Positions 12,881 through 24,251 of a stretch of 64,000 nt of DNA are shown piece after piece. How positions within the stretch are numbered: position 1 is the stretch's first letter; every line of letters starts with the position of its first letter. The DNA lies in the NCBI GenBank assembly GCA_030770545.1, contig CM061109.1:13686001-13750000 (forward strand), in the 5' to 3' direction. The notes beneath the pieces were generated by a model. It saw only the letters and a program-made list of their open reading frames with translations, made no database searches and had not been told where the DNA came from. Source of the stretch: Macropodus opercularis (lineage: Eukaryota; Chordata; Actinopteri; Anabantiformes; Osphronemidae). The position numbers and the translations under genes were made by a program.

Positions 12881-14565
12881 TGAGGGGGGTGCTTTCAGCC
12901 GCCAACGAGCCACTTCTGATTGGTCACTGGGGAACAGAGGTGCCCTGCATGACAAATGGAAGCAGTGGGATGGATGGGCCTGTCGAGACGTTCAGCGGAG
13001 GTATATATAATAGCCTTCTGTGCAGCACATTCATTTACATTTCATTGAATAGGAAATAAAGTTGTGGAAATGAGTAATCAAGTGTCTTTTTCACACAGCT
13101 GAATTCAGGAAAATGCCATTTGTGTTATACATGACTAACAAGGTAAATGTTAGAATCAGCGTGAGTGATCACAGGATCGTTGAATGGCTCTTTGGTACAG
13201 TGTGGACACTCGGCGAGGGACTGGGAGGAAAGCATAAAGCCGCCGTTGCCATGACAGTGTGTCAAAAGCAGCGATGCATCTTGGTGCTTGAGCCAAATGC
13301 CACTCTAATCTTTTCACTGGCAAAGCCTCAGTGCTCTCTTCACAGCTTGTTTGTTTCACAGTAAAGTCTGCTGCTGTCTGTCACTCTCCACTTCTTCCCA
13401 ACATCCCATGCCAATCTGCATTTAGTAAAGGAAATGAACGTGTAAAGACGCTGTTAACAGGGCAGCAATACCCAAGAGGGGTCACCCAGCTCCTAGTGAC
13501 CACGGCTAAACTCTTCGGTTTACAAGTCAGCACAGACTACAGGCAAATGAAGCTTGACTTCCAGACTGACTCCTTCTCTGGGCTCTGTCCACACACATTC
13601 CTGACTCCTATTTTCCATGTAATCGACACAGAGACACGCAGATGCTGCTACAATATTCTCACATGAATTCTCAGCTGTACAAATGCAAGAGGATCTAAAA
13701 GAGTCACTGTGCTACCATAGAGAGAGTGTCTGCCGCGCTCTCTGCTATTTCTGAGCAATTGGACGCAATAAACGTGTGACATTTACATGGAGCGTGGTTT
13801 GACCCTGACATTTGAGGCCAGTGCTTTTTCAAATGGGAACGTTGGCTTCTCCAGGGTCAATTCAAAGTCACTCCTCTTCAAACTGCAATAAACATTAAGT
13901 GGAAAAATGTCTGTTACTGTTTTAGTTGTTCTATAAAAGAAAACTTGTCTGGCCTGCGGTTTCAGCAACCATCCCTGCTTCATCCACTGGAAAGTCAACC
14001 TTGTCCAGCAAAACATACAAAGTTTCTTTGGCTTTCAGTCTGGGCAATTGACAAAAACATTCATTTATGTATATATGTTTATATGTGTATATTTTTATTT
14101 ATGCATTTCTATATTCCCTTATCAATAGGCAGCAGCAATGTCTAAATAATTATTCAGATGAATATTCATCCCCATTAAATAAGGCCATTTGCTGCCTGGG
14201 GCTGTTCTCTTGGTGGCAGTTGGCACATCAAGCTGTATTAATAGGCAAAAAAGACCTAAAACAGGCCAGAAAACCCTCCTGAAATAAAAGATAAGATGTT
14301 ACATAAACTTTGATGAATAAAAAAGACACAAGATGTCTGTGAGGGATCAAGCTGCCAGATATGAGTTGACTACGTCATCATGCTTCAAGGTTATGCTCCA
14401 CCTTGGTGGAAACTCATTTGCGCTAAACTAGAGTCATATTTCATCATTAGAGGCACAGACAGGACGCAGTCAAGACAACTTCGTCAAAACTGCTTAGTGC
14501 AGCAAATCATCACAACTTTTCCATCAGATTCAATCGCATTCAAAAGCAGTACAAGCCAGACTTAC

Positions 14566-14760
14566 GTATAATGATCCTGGGCGATCCTCTAAAGCACAGC
14601 AAAGAAGATGCGACTTCAGTAGCATATGGAGGAGAGGCTCAACAAAACCCACAGTAGCATCCTGTTTGCACCCGCCCTGCCTCGCTGCTAGCGCTCCCCA
14701 CCCTGCCCCAGCCTCAGCCGTGCGCTCACGCGAGCATAAACATGCCCAGGAAGCATCGCA
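14566..14760 (-). promoter_or_regulatory. candidate mid1 noncoding first exon, GC-rich
   Basis: A GC-rich, CpG-containing block with G-rich runs on the minus strand (14640-14760) is followed by a consensus donor TATAC|GTAAGT whose exon would end at 14566. This is the composition expected of a first exon. It could equally be chance; no ORF supports it. Confidence 0.25.
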
Positions 14761-16818
14761 TCCACTGGGTCATTTCATGGATACTGTCTCCACGCTCCCC
14801 CCTCTCTCTCTCTCTCCCCCCACCCCTCCTCTCTGGGCTTGAGCTCTTGCCCCCTGGCTCCCCACCCTCTCAGCAAAAAGACAAAGAGGTAACAAATAGA
14901 GAGACAAAGGGGATTGCGTGAACCTTGGGGACCACGTTTTGATGAGTTTCTAACTACACAACCAGGCCAGATGAACAGATGGGATCAGTCTCCAGGGCTG
15001 CGCTGCATCGCCGCATTCAGCACAGCTCTATCACCCCAACAATAGATGTATATTGCTGCTCGCTAAACACAGCTGATCAGACCTTGACCCACACACAAGT
15101 GCAAGGCAACACAAAGCAGAATATCCTTATCATGTTATGTTTGCTGTTAAGCCATTCAGGTCTGAATGCAGAAGCCTAATTGAGTTAACACATGCTCTGG
15201 CGCCACGTTTGTCTTTTTGGGAGCAAACCCTGATCTAAGCAGTAATAATTGTTCTCCCAACTAGGACAGTGCAAAAAAGCCACTCATCACTCTGCCAGTA
15301 AATAATAAGATGAAAGCAAAGCCAGCTCCCATCATGGCGAAGGTTCAAGATTTTAATTGCTTTCATCCCAACGGCATACTGCTCATAACCAGGCACCGCC
15401 AGCCAAACCAATGAACACCTTAGTACCAGGCCAATTAAGACGTCCTGCAATTTGAGGTAGCTTCCCAAAGAAAAGCGTCTTTTTTTATTACAACCGTCCC
15501 GCATGGAAGCAAACACTACTGCGAAGAGAACGTTTAGAACGTACTGTAGGGCCGTTGTGGGCAATGACCTGGAAGTGATTCCTTTCCTGTCAGCAAGCTG
15601 CAGCTTTGTTTGTCTGTAATAATAAATGGTCCACAAGAATCAATTGCAGCCAAGGTCTGTTCTCTGATATGTTCTAGCAAACAAATAAAAGAACCGGTTA
15701 ATAAAAGTTAACTGGGGATTAAACAGGCACATTAAGGTGGTTCTGGGAGTGTTTGTGTAATTTAAAACTACTTTGTCTTTTCACAGGCAATTAAATAGAC
15801 TTTAACATTATATATAGTACAATACAGTAAAGTACCACTATGACACTGTAGTAGTGTCACACAGTGACTCATGGAAAAACAGATATGGTAAGAAACCTCC
15901 GTGGTTAAAAGCAAAACAATCAAACACTGTGCTGCACAGTTTTTTGTTCTCTTTTTGAAACGAGACAGTCAAGGAGCTCAGAGGAAGTAAAATCACGTGT
16001 TATGTTTAGCCCACACCACAGTCTCCTAGCCTCAAAGTCTTGGCTTTTATTTTTTACTTATGAGAGGGTGCGGTAAACGCCTGCTTCGCTTTGCTGCCTG
16101 GAGAGGTCTGTAATTGTTCCCAGCTCCTGAAGGATCTATTGTAGACAACTATTGTCATGTCTTTATCAAGACACTGAACTTGTCATCTTCATCAGAATGA
16201 TATTGTGATTTTATTCAACAAGCAGCAGGCGACAAAAGCTACAGTTTGACTGTAATAAAGAGATTTAAGCTCTGCACTGTTTCTAAAAGTCAGAGAAGCT
16301 GAGACTCAGGCCTCCTACACCACAAAATGCTGGAGGAGGTCTGAACATCTGCTGCCGTGTGCTGTGTTCATGTGTCCAAGGAGACCGTCGGAGCCAAAGG
16401 CACAAGCCCAGCTGTTGGGATCTGGGTCAGCTGCATCCGGGCTGAGGGATGATTCCCAAACTCTATCTGCGTTTTTGACGGCGTTTGTGCTACGAGTGAT
16501 AACGACTAGTTTATGTAGGAGGCCAGTTTCTGCTACATGACAGAGGCCCTAAAGGTTAAAAGACAGTCAGACTGATCGGTTTTCAGGTTTCAGTGTACAC
16601 CCTGTCCAAGTGAGGCCTTACTAAATATCTTCCCTTACGCTCCATCTACATGTCAACAAAGCATTCCTTTAAGACAGCGTAGGACACATTCCTGACTCTT
16701 GGCATGTGAAGCGCATTCTCTAGAGTTTAAACTGAATTAAACATTTGCTTTTCCCTGCAGAGGTATCGCAGATAAACGAATAAAGAATGTGCTTCAACCA
16801 CACGCGGGGTGTGGCGAC

Positions 16819-16820
<2 letters not shown>

Positions 16821-16851
<31 letters not shown>
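16821..16851. repeat. (CA)n microsatellite
   Basis: About 15 uninterrupted CA units in the mid1-arhgap6 interval. Confidence 0.97.
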
Positions 16852-16853
<2 letters not shown>

Positions 16854-19800
16854 TGAATCATGCCTTATTGGCTCTGACAGTGAGACTGGACCAGCATCAG
16901 CTCTCACCCTGTCACAACAAGGAGGCCCAGACATCTCACAGCTGCTGATGGAGCTGGCACCGCTGACCCAGTGGAGACGGTTTTGTTTATGATTCGGAAC
17001 GCAGAATGAAAAAGCAGACCTATGTAATGACAGCAAGAGAAGAATTTAAAGTATATATTTATGTATTAAAATGTCACCAGATACCCAAAAAGCACTCAGG
17101 GAGATGTCCCACGCAGCTATGGCAAACAAAGTGGGTCAACGACTGAGTATATTTCACAAAAGGCTGAAACAAACTCTTAAAACTGGAGGAATGAGGGAAT
17201 TTCAGTACAATAGCAGAACCAGATGCTCGCATGAAGGAAAGGGCTGAAAACCAAAGTGAATTCACCAGAGTTCTCTATCCGCAGCTATTTGGCACAATCG
17301 CGCATTCTTCCAACAACATGACATTGCATTAGTTCTCACCAAACTAAAAGTAAGGAGGCGAGCAACGGCGCTCACTCAAATCAAAAACACAGCGTGCAGA
17401 AATACAGCGGCTGCGTCAGACAACAAAAGAATCGCTAATTCACCATTTATTCCCCTGGTTGTGTGTATGAGGAAGCTGAAGTGTGTTTAACTGTCAGCAG
17501 ATGTGCTGCATGTGCAAACACGACTGAACTTGTTGTTAAGACAACGCATGTGGCTCTGCATCTAAATGAACCTTCTCATGAGGAGCACGCAGCCGTTTAC
17601 AGTGCGCAGCTTCCTTTTAGCCGCATCCAACCATGTGAGCTGGCTGTGCATCATGCGCCTTCATACAGATACAACCACCCATGCGTGTTACATAAGGTGA
17701 GATTATGATGTGCATTACTGCAAAATTATTAAAAGTGGGTTCAACTTGGATAAAACCACACACTTAAGCATTTGGGATCTTACCTGCTTCCCCATGGCTG
17801 CAGTGTAAAGTGTTTCCCCGTGGCGAGTGAAAACAAGGCTGCTACAGAGGACAAGTGTTGGGCAGCTGGTGCTTCCCCTGAGGTGAAACAGACAGGCTGC
17901 AGGAGGCTGAAGGTGTTCTGTCTGCATGTGCTGTACACTCCCCTTCATCGGGGTGTGTTCACATGCATACCTCGCTGACACACACGCTGCTTCTCATCTG
18001 GTGTACAGGTTTACACAGGAGCATGGGCAGCGCCTCGCATGAATGCTTAACCCTTTGCAAGTTGCCACTAAAGGGGACAGCTCCACACAGGAACGCAGGA
18101 AAGGGCCGAAAAGGTGAAGCGTCCCTCGCCAGCAGCTCCACGGGCGCTTTTCACGCAGGTGAAGAGACAAAGAGCTTTGCGAGAATGCGTGTCTGAGTCT
18201 AGACACGGTGGCGATCTATTGTAAATCGGCATTAGATAATAAGGATAAAGTGCTTTTCTCCATCGCCTCGGGCAGCTCCATACCAAACCGAAAAAAACAC
18301 GGCTCAGGCTTAAGGTTCCACTGTAGCCAGCAGGCAGAAGGCAGCTAAAGAAGAAAATCCTGCCATTAAGCAAGAGAGAATTGGTTTTCTCCACCCTAAT
18401 GAGAAATCATCCACCGAGATAGATGAGTCAGTCTGAAAGCACAATTCCATACTTGCAATAATGAGATCATATTTGAGAACTGGGTGTGTGGAACAACTCA
18501 GCAAAACCACGTCTTACATGGAGAAAAGTCTTCTTTTAACATCTTAAACAATCAAACATGTCAACTACTATTTTTGCATACGTGCTGACAAAGTACATGC
18601 ACGTGTAGAAGAAAAAGAGATGCTCATTTTCTATTTTAATCAATGTGTACTGTGAAAAAAGTGAAAAATAAACAAGTGCGGCCTCCACATGAAACGATTT
18701 AAACCACAGCTACAGTAACGTGAAGGTGAAGCTACAGATACAGAGGCTTTTAATCTGTCGAGGCTTGATGGTTGAGGATTGTTTATCTGAGCGAGCAGAG
18801 TCAAATTTCATCGAGCACATGAAAGCGGATAAATTTAGTTTCCTCGTCCCTGCTGTTTAAATTTAGCCTTTTAATTTGATCAGTTTCTTCCTCCATTGCA
18901 GCATCTTCTCACTAGCACGATATCATTTTACCTACTCTTCCTGGGAGAATGTGGACGTTTTAAAAGGTGGAGGGGTTTCTGGGATGGAGTTCAAAGTCTG
19001 TCGGTTCAAATGTGCTTCCTACTGAGACAAATTAAGAGGAAGTCATTGGAGATTCAAAACAAAATATCAACCTTGGAGTCCGTCTGGTAAAATGTGTTTT
19101 ATTTCTGCCTTTAAATTGCTGAGGAGAAACGGCGCAGCCTCTGTCTTCGCTGCTAGTCAGTGAGTTTGGCACAGCTTTCAGGTTCTAGGTCTCTACCACG
19201 TATGAAGAAAGCAGGAAGGAGAAAGTTTGAGGATTAGAAGGACTTTTCCTCCACCCGTTAATGTGGGATGATTACACCTTTATCACGCCTTTGAACATAA
19301 TGGAGTTTGATGACTTCAGCAAATGTTCGGCTTACGCTACCCCCAGCGTCAGCCTCAGCAGATGTCTGATCAAGCAGCTTATCTCAAATGTGTGGCTGTG
19401 CAGAGTTTCAAACATTAGATGTGCAGGATGATCTCACCAAAGAGCCCAGAGAGTCAAACGTACTGTATGTGCTCAGAAGTGTTATTATACGGCTGATCCA
19501 AGCAGGCTGTGCTTTTGTATTTTGTAAGGTTATTCCTTTTATGCATCTATTGTTCACAACTGAGGCTGTTGTTGCTGAGACTGATGAAATAATGAAACAA
19601 TTTCAGATTAGCTTGTTTGAAGATCACAACAGGCCCGTGCTACAGAGGAGAGTCGGCCTTCTGGGATCAAACACATCTCAGAATTATCCCAGAAAGCTGC
19701 GTCGTCTTCAGAAGTCGCTCAGTTAAAGAGAGCCCGATTCAGCCCAAACTAATTTTGTGCTTTCGGTGCCAGAAATGCAAATGATCCATTCAAATTAAAA

Positions 19801-22048
19801 GTCTGAACAACTGTGTGTGTGGGTTTACCACTTGACTCTAAGGTCACCTTTCTGTGACTGGCTGTACAGTGTGTTTTTGTGATGCTCAGTTGTTCGCACT
19901 CGCTAAAACGAAGGCAAAACAGCTTTTACATCACAGGCTTCTTGAGCCTTGATGAACTTCATTGTGACGTGAGTGTGAAAGCGGATGCTGATGCTATAAT
20001 AGTGACTTTTCCCACCTGGTAGTTTACTGAAAGGGGCGAAGATATCAAAGGTTAAAGAGACGCGTGTGCTAAAAAGACTGGGCTTTTGTTGTGAGCAGCT
20101 CTGAAGGGAATAACGACAGGACCAAGAAAAGAGAGAAAACTTCAGCACAAAGGTGCGACACCCAGAGGTGTTGATTAAATCCTCTGTTCTCTCACAGGCG
20201 CACGGCCATGTTTGCATGCTTGCGTGTCGACTCTTAGCTCCATTTGGTTTTTGAACTGGCTCTATGATGATTACCTAGCTCAATCCTCTGCCTAATTATT
20301 AACTGCTGGCACTTTCTTTGATGAGTAAAAAGCATGATTATATGTTTGACGCCTGATTTAACGCTGCGTGTCTTCTAGCGTCTCTGAGCAGCAGCTTCTT
20401 TTGCCTGTCAGTGTTCATAGGAAACTAAACGGAAATTAAAAATCAAATTTAATGACCTAAAGTCATTTATTTTGCTGCTAAACATTTCGACAACAGCAGC
20501 ACTTGTTGTGTTCATCTGAATATCCATCAGTAACACACACACATAGCTCTTCACAGATATGCTATTACATGACTCGTACTGGCTAGAAATTACAGCAATT
20601 AAAAAAGATAATAATGCTAAATCAGAATGAGTCTGTTGATAGCTGACTCATAAAACAAGCTTGATGACAGCCAGCTCTGGTAGCAAACATCTGGACGCTT
20701 TACCTCCTGATGCTGCGAGGAAGACGTTTCGGCCACGTCGTTTTCTGTTTGCTGGCTGAGCTAAAAGCGTCTTTTGTGTTAACCTTTGCTGCCCAGTCTA
20801 GGAACTAGGAACTGAGACGCTGTGTTAAACCCAACAGGACAGCTCATCATCATATGCAAGCTGTAGCATAGATGCACCAAAGCCCACTAACATTCGGTGG
20901 TTCAGTCTACATGCACTGCTGATTTGAACACATTCGTTTAACCTTCCTTCATTTTCTTCTGGGTGCAATGTGTCCTTATTATAAAATGAGAAATATTAAT
21001 TAAATACATCCCAACTGGAGCATAATGCAGAACAGATGGGGCGAAGAAAATACAATTTCGTGGACCACATTCTGCATAAACACAGCTCTGTTGTTGCTTG
21101 GCTGAGATGGTAGAAAGTAACGGCTCGGAGATTCGCTCTGCACACGGGCCTGATAACCTCAACACAGATCAAAACCAACTGATTTAGAAAGTTCCCCTTC
21201 CAACCAAGATCAGAGGGTTGTTTACGATCTGAAGTGGATTGAAAACTGCACCACCTCGCATGAAGTTGTTTTATTATGGAAACATGTGATGACTTCATTT
21301 GTGTTTACAGATCTAAGATGAAAGCTCGTTTCCCATGATACGTGAAGCAAAGAGCAGATGTATCAGGCATCCGCAAGATGCAAATGCGACAAAAAACACT
21401 GTTTAGTGGCAAGCACTTGGAGTAATTTGACCAAAAGGTGGACTTGCAAATACAAAGCTAAGCCATGAACATTGACGTAGAGCTGACTTTAGGTTTACTT
21501 GAGGGCAGAGCAGCATATAATTCAGTCCAGAGCTGATGTATGAAATGACAGAACATGGACTGAGGCTTTTTACTGTTTGTGCCATAACTAACACCTTAAT
21601 GAGCTCCACAGGGCTCTATTTTCATTCTGCCGAGATTTGTATATCAATCTCGACCTTGAAACCCCAGGGCCGGGTCCTGTTCCTGGACACTCATTTTGGC
21701 TGTGACCTTCATCTGTCCTCCCTGCAGCTGCTCCTGATGCCAGTAAGCGGGATAGACAGGATGGACCCCCTGTTGGGAACAGTTGCAGTTCTCTGCCAAC
21801 AGATCGGTTTTCTTCCATCAGTGCTGCACAGATAAGAAGTGAAATTAAATATTTGATCTCTATTGTTTGCTTTCAGGAGTCTGGTCACAAATAAGGACAA
21901 AAGAAGCTCCAGGCTACTTTTTTTTTAGTTGCCTGTTAGTTATTAAGACATTGAATTATAAAGGCCACTCCATTTGCAGTGCAGATGCAAAAGTGATGGC
22001 AAACAACAGTGCGACAAGATTTTAAGTAAAACACATCCAGACTTCCTG

Positions 22049-22051
<3 letters not shown>

Positions 22052-22086
<35 letters not shown>
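22052..22086. repeat. (TG)n microsatellite
   Basis: About 17 uninterrupted TG units about 1.4 kb beyond the arhgap6 3' end. Confidence 0.97.
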
Positions 22087-22089
<3 letters not shown>

Positions 22090-23519
22090 AACCACAAATT
22101 GTGCTGTTGAGGAAATCTCCTGGTTTAGCTTAACAATCACAACGTTTATTTTGAGGAAGAGAAAGTTTCCTACCAAAGCATCATCAGATTATGTAGACAT
22201 TCTAATAATGGTTACACAACGTCAGTAAGCAGGACACTTAAGGAACGCAATTAATCTATTGTTTCCAAAAATTGGTTGCATTCCCAGATGTGTATCAACA
22301 ACCTACAGTATAATGCCTGCCAGATTTCAATAGCTTGGGTATCTAGGCTGTATTTTTTATATGTAAAATGTTGCTTCATATACTTCTCAATGTGAAACTG
22401 GATATCCACATGTTCCACGTCACTTTAAATCTGGTTATATTTTTTACATCTTTTTTTGTGGAAAACTGAGTCTAACAGGGATAAAACCTAACTAACTGTT
22501 CAGTGTGTAATTATTTATGAAATGCCCTTGTTTAGATCCAGCATGTTAAGAAGCAGTTTTAAGACGCAAGGTAATATTCCCTGGTCTCATGTTGCCCCCT
22601 TCTGGTCAACAAATGTAATTTCGTCACTGTCTTTTGAACTACATAAATGTAAATGTACACTTAGACAAATAGAGCTGATGTCTGATATCCCTGTTTTCTT
22701 TCTGGATGCAATGAGACATTGGATTTACACATTACATACCTGATATAACCTTGTGTGTACCTAGAAACAGCTGCACTGTGTTTTCCTGTATCGCTGTCAC
22801 ATTCAGTTCGACTTTCTACATCTACATCCTGTCACAAACAAGTGGCCACAATCCCTTATTAAACCTGAATGAAATCCAAATGGCACTGATTGTTGTGTGT
22901 CTCATGCCAGTGCAACAAATACAGCACGTCCAACTATGTTTCTTCCTTTTGCTAAACTTCACACTTGTGTGCAGAGTAGGAACGAACACAACAGCTGAGT
23001 CCTCAGGAGCCCAGCCAGTCAACAATCAGAGAGATGCCAAGGAAACAATGAAAGAAAACAAAAGAATTACTCTGAGTGCTACTTTGTTTTCATTTACTCT
23101 TGAGGCAAGAAGGGCTGACAGTAGATTAATGAAGAAAAATGAGAACGAAATCAGTCAGTTTATCGAGTGGCAATGGAAAAAGTCTACATATTAGTCTGTC
23201 TCTAAATTACAAAGTGCTGTAGCTTTACAAACATGCTGATGTACTCTGCGACCACGGTTTCAATACAGTTTAACGATCATTCCTGCATCCAAACACAAAA
23301 AGAGGTGAAAGGATAAAAGGACAAAACACTCAAAGATTAGCAATCAACTGTACTCAGATCCAACACATCCCATCCAGCCTGTTAGTCTGTAACAGAGCTT
23401 CAGATCACTGCAGCTTGGTACAGGCGTCATCTTTTTATCTTACATTCATGGCTTCAAATTAACATTCAAGTCTAATTAGTTTTTGACGGTTGTGCTCTAT
23501 ACTTGATTACAGAGCATTG

Positions 23520-23525
23520 TTTATT
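23520..23525 (-). terminator. arhgap6: arhgap6 polyadenylation signal (AATAAA)
   Basis: AATAAA on the minus strand, about 170 bases past the stop codon; the nearest canonical signal seen. The intervening sequence is taken as the 3' UTR. Confidence 0.55.
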
Positions 23526-23694
23526 ATGTTTACAGTATATACACAATACAAATCTATATATACACAACGAATGACCCTGCAAAATACCAATAAAACTAAT
23601 AGCTGGTGTAAAGTTCTGCCAGTCTGTTAAACAGAAACATCTGGTAGTGAAATGACAGACGAGCTTTCCTTTTCAGCGTGTGACAACCTTAGCA

Positions 23695-24251
23695 TCAGAC
23701 TAAGGTTTCCGGCAGGGCATCTGCATTGTCTTTTGACAGTATCTGCCATATATGCAGCTTCTCTGTCTGGCAGTCCGGTGTACCAGGACTCTGCTCTTGT
23801 CCACGTCCAGACAAGTCAATAGCATCTGCAGTCTGGTGGGTAGAGCTCTGCTGTGGGGTCTGAGGGTCAGACTGACACGAGACAAGAGAGGGTGTAGACT
23901 GAGAATTATGGGTCTTCGTCAGAGGTCCAGTGTAGTAAAAGGGAGACAAACTATCAGTGCTGACATTAAGTAGCGGACAGAGAGGGTGTCCTGTCCTTTC
24001 CTCCAAGTTGTTCAAACTAATGGTCGCTGATTGGTCATTCAGTCCCTGATGTAATGGAGATTTTGGTTGGCTTTGCTCTCTTTGGTCATGAGGACCACTG
24101 CTGCTACGAATCACTGGGGGGCGTGGTCTACGTTCTGAAACATCCAATAGAGTCGCTGCAGGACTGACGGGCAACTTGTTGTTACCTTGGTGACTGCTCA
24201 GCCCCTCAGACGATCCGTAGGACTCACACTCTGACATGTCTCCAGGGGAGC
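23695..24251 (-). CDS. arhgap6: arhgap6 last coding exon, C-terminal tail
   Basis: The exon encodes 184 residues of low-complexity Ser/Pro/Gln-rich tail ending LHIWQILSKDNADALPETLV and TGA. Human ARHGAP6 ends in nearly the same residues. The final ETLV fits the class I PDZ ligand pattern (Thr at -2, Val at 0). A minus-strand AATAAA (plus TTTATT, 23520-23525) lies about 170 bases beyond the stop. Confidence 0.93.

Larger units (their letters stand above)
6462..23519. other. mid1 5' region and intergenic space, no coding gene recognised
   Basis: About 17 kb without a recognisable coding exon separates mid1 from the arhgap6 3' end. It contains microsatellites (11936-11993, 16821-16851, 22052-22086), stretches of mixed composition that look like conserved noncoding DNA (9640-9880, 14130-14240, 15290-15640), and several minus-strand donor-like sites next to GC-rich DNA that could be mid1 noncoding first exons (exon ends 11400, 12499, 14566, 17784). 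HCCS, which lies here in mammals, is not seen. All ORFs in this stretch are short and unrecognised. Confidence 0.7.

Noticed and set aside
12609..12905. 98-codon minus-strand ORF as a protein-coding gene
   Set aside because: It begins at TTG, has no recognised family, and lies in a block better explained as a possible mid1 5' UTR exon.
22751..23194. 147-codon ORF on plus strand
   Set aside because: No recognisable family, no splice-site support and Ile/Phe-rich first half; likely chance in AT-rich DNA.
6462..23519. hccs between mid1 and arhgap6
   Set aside because: Expected from mammalian synteny, but no HCCS-like peptide was seen on either strand in the translated frames.
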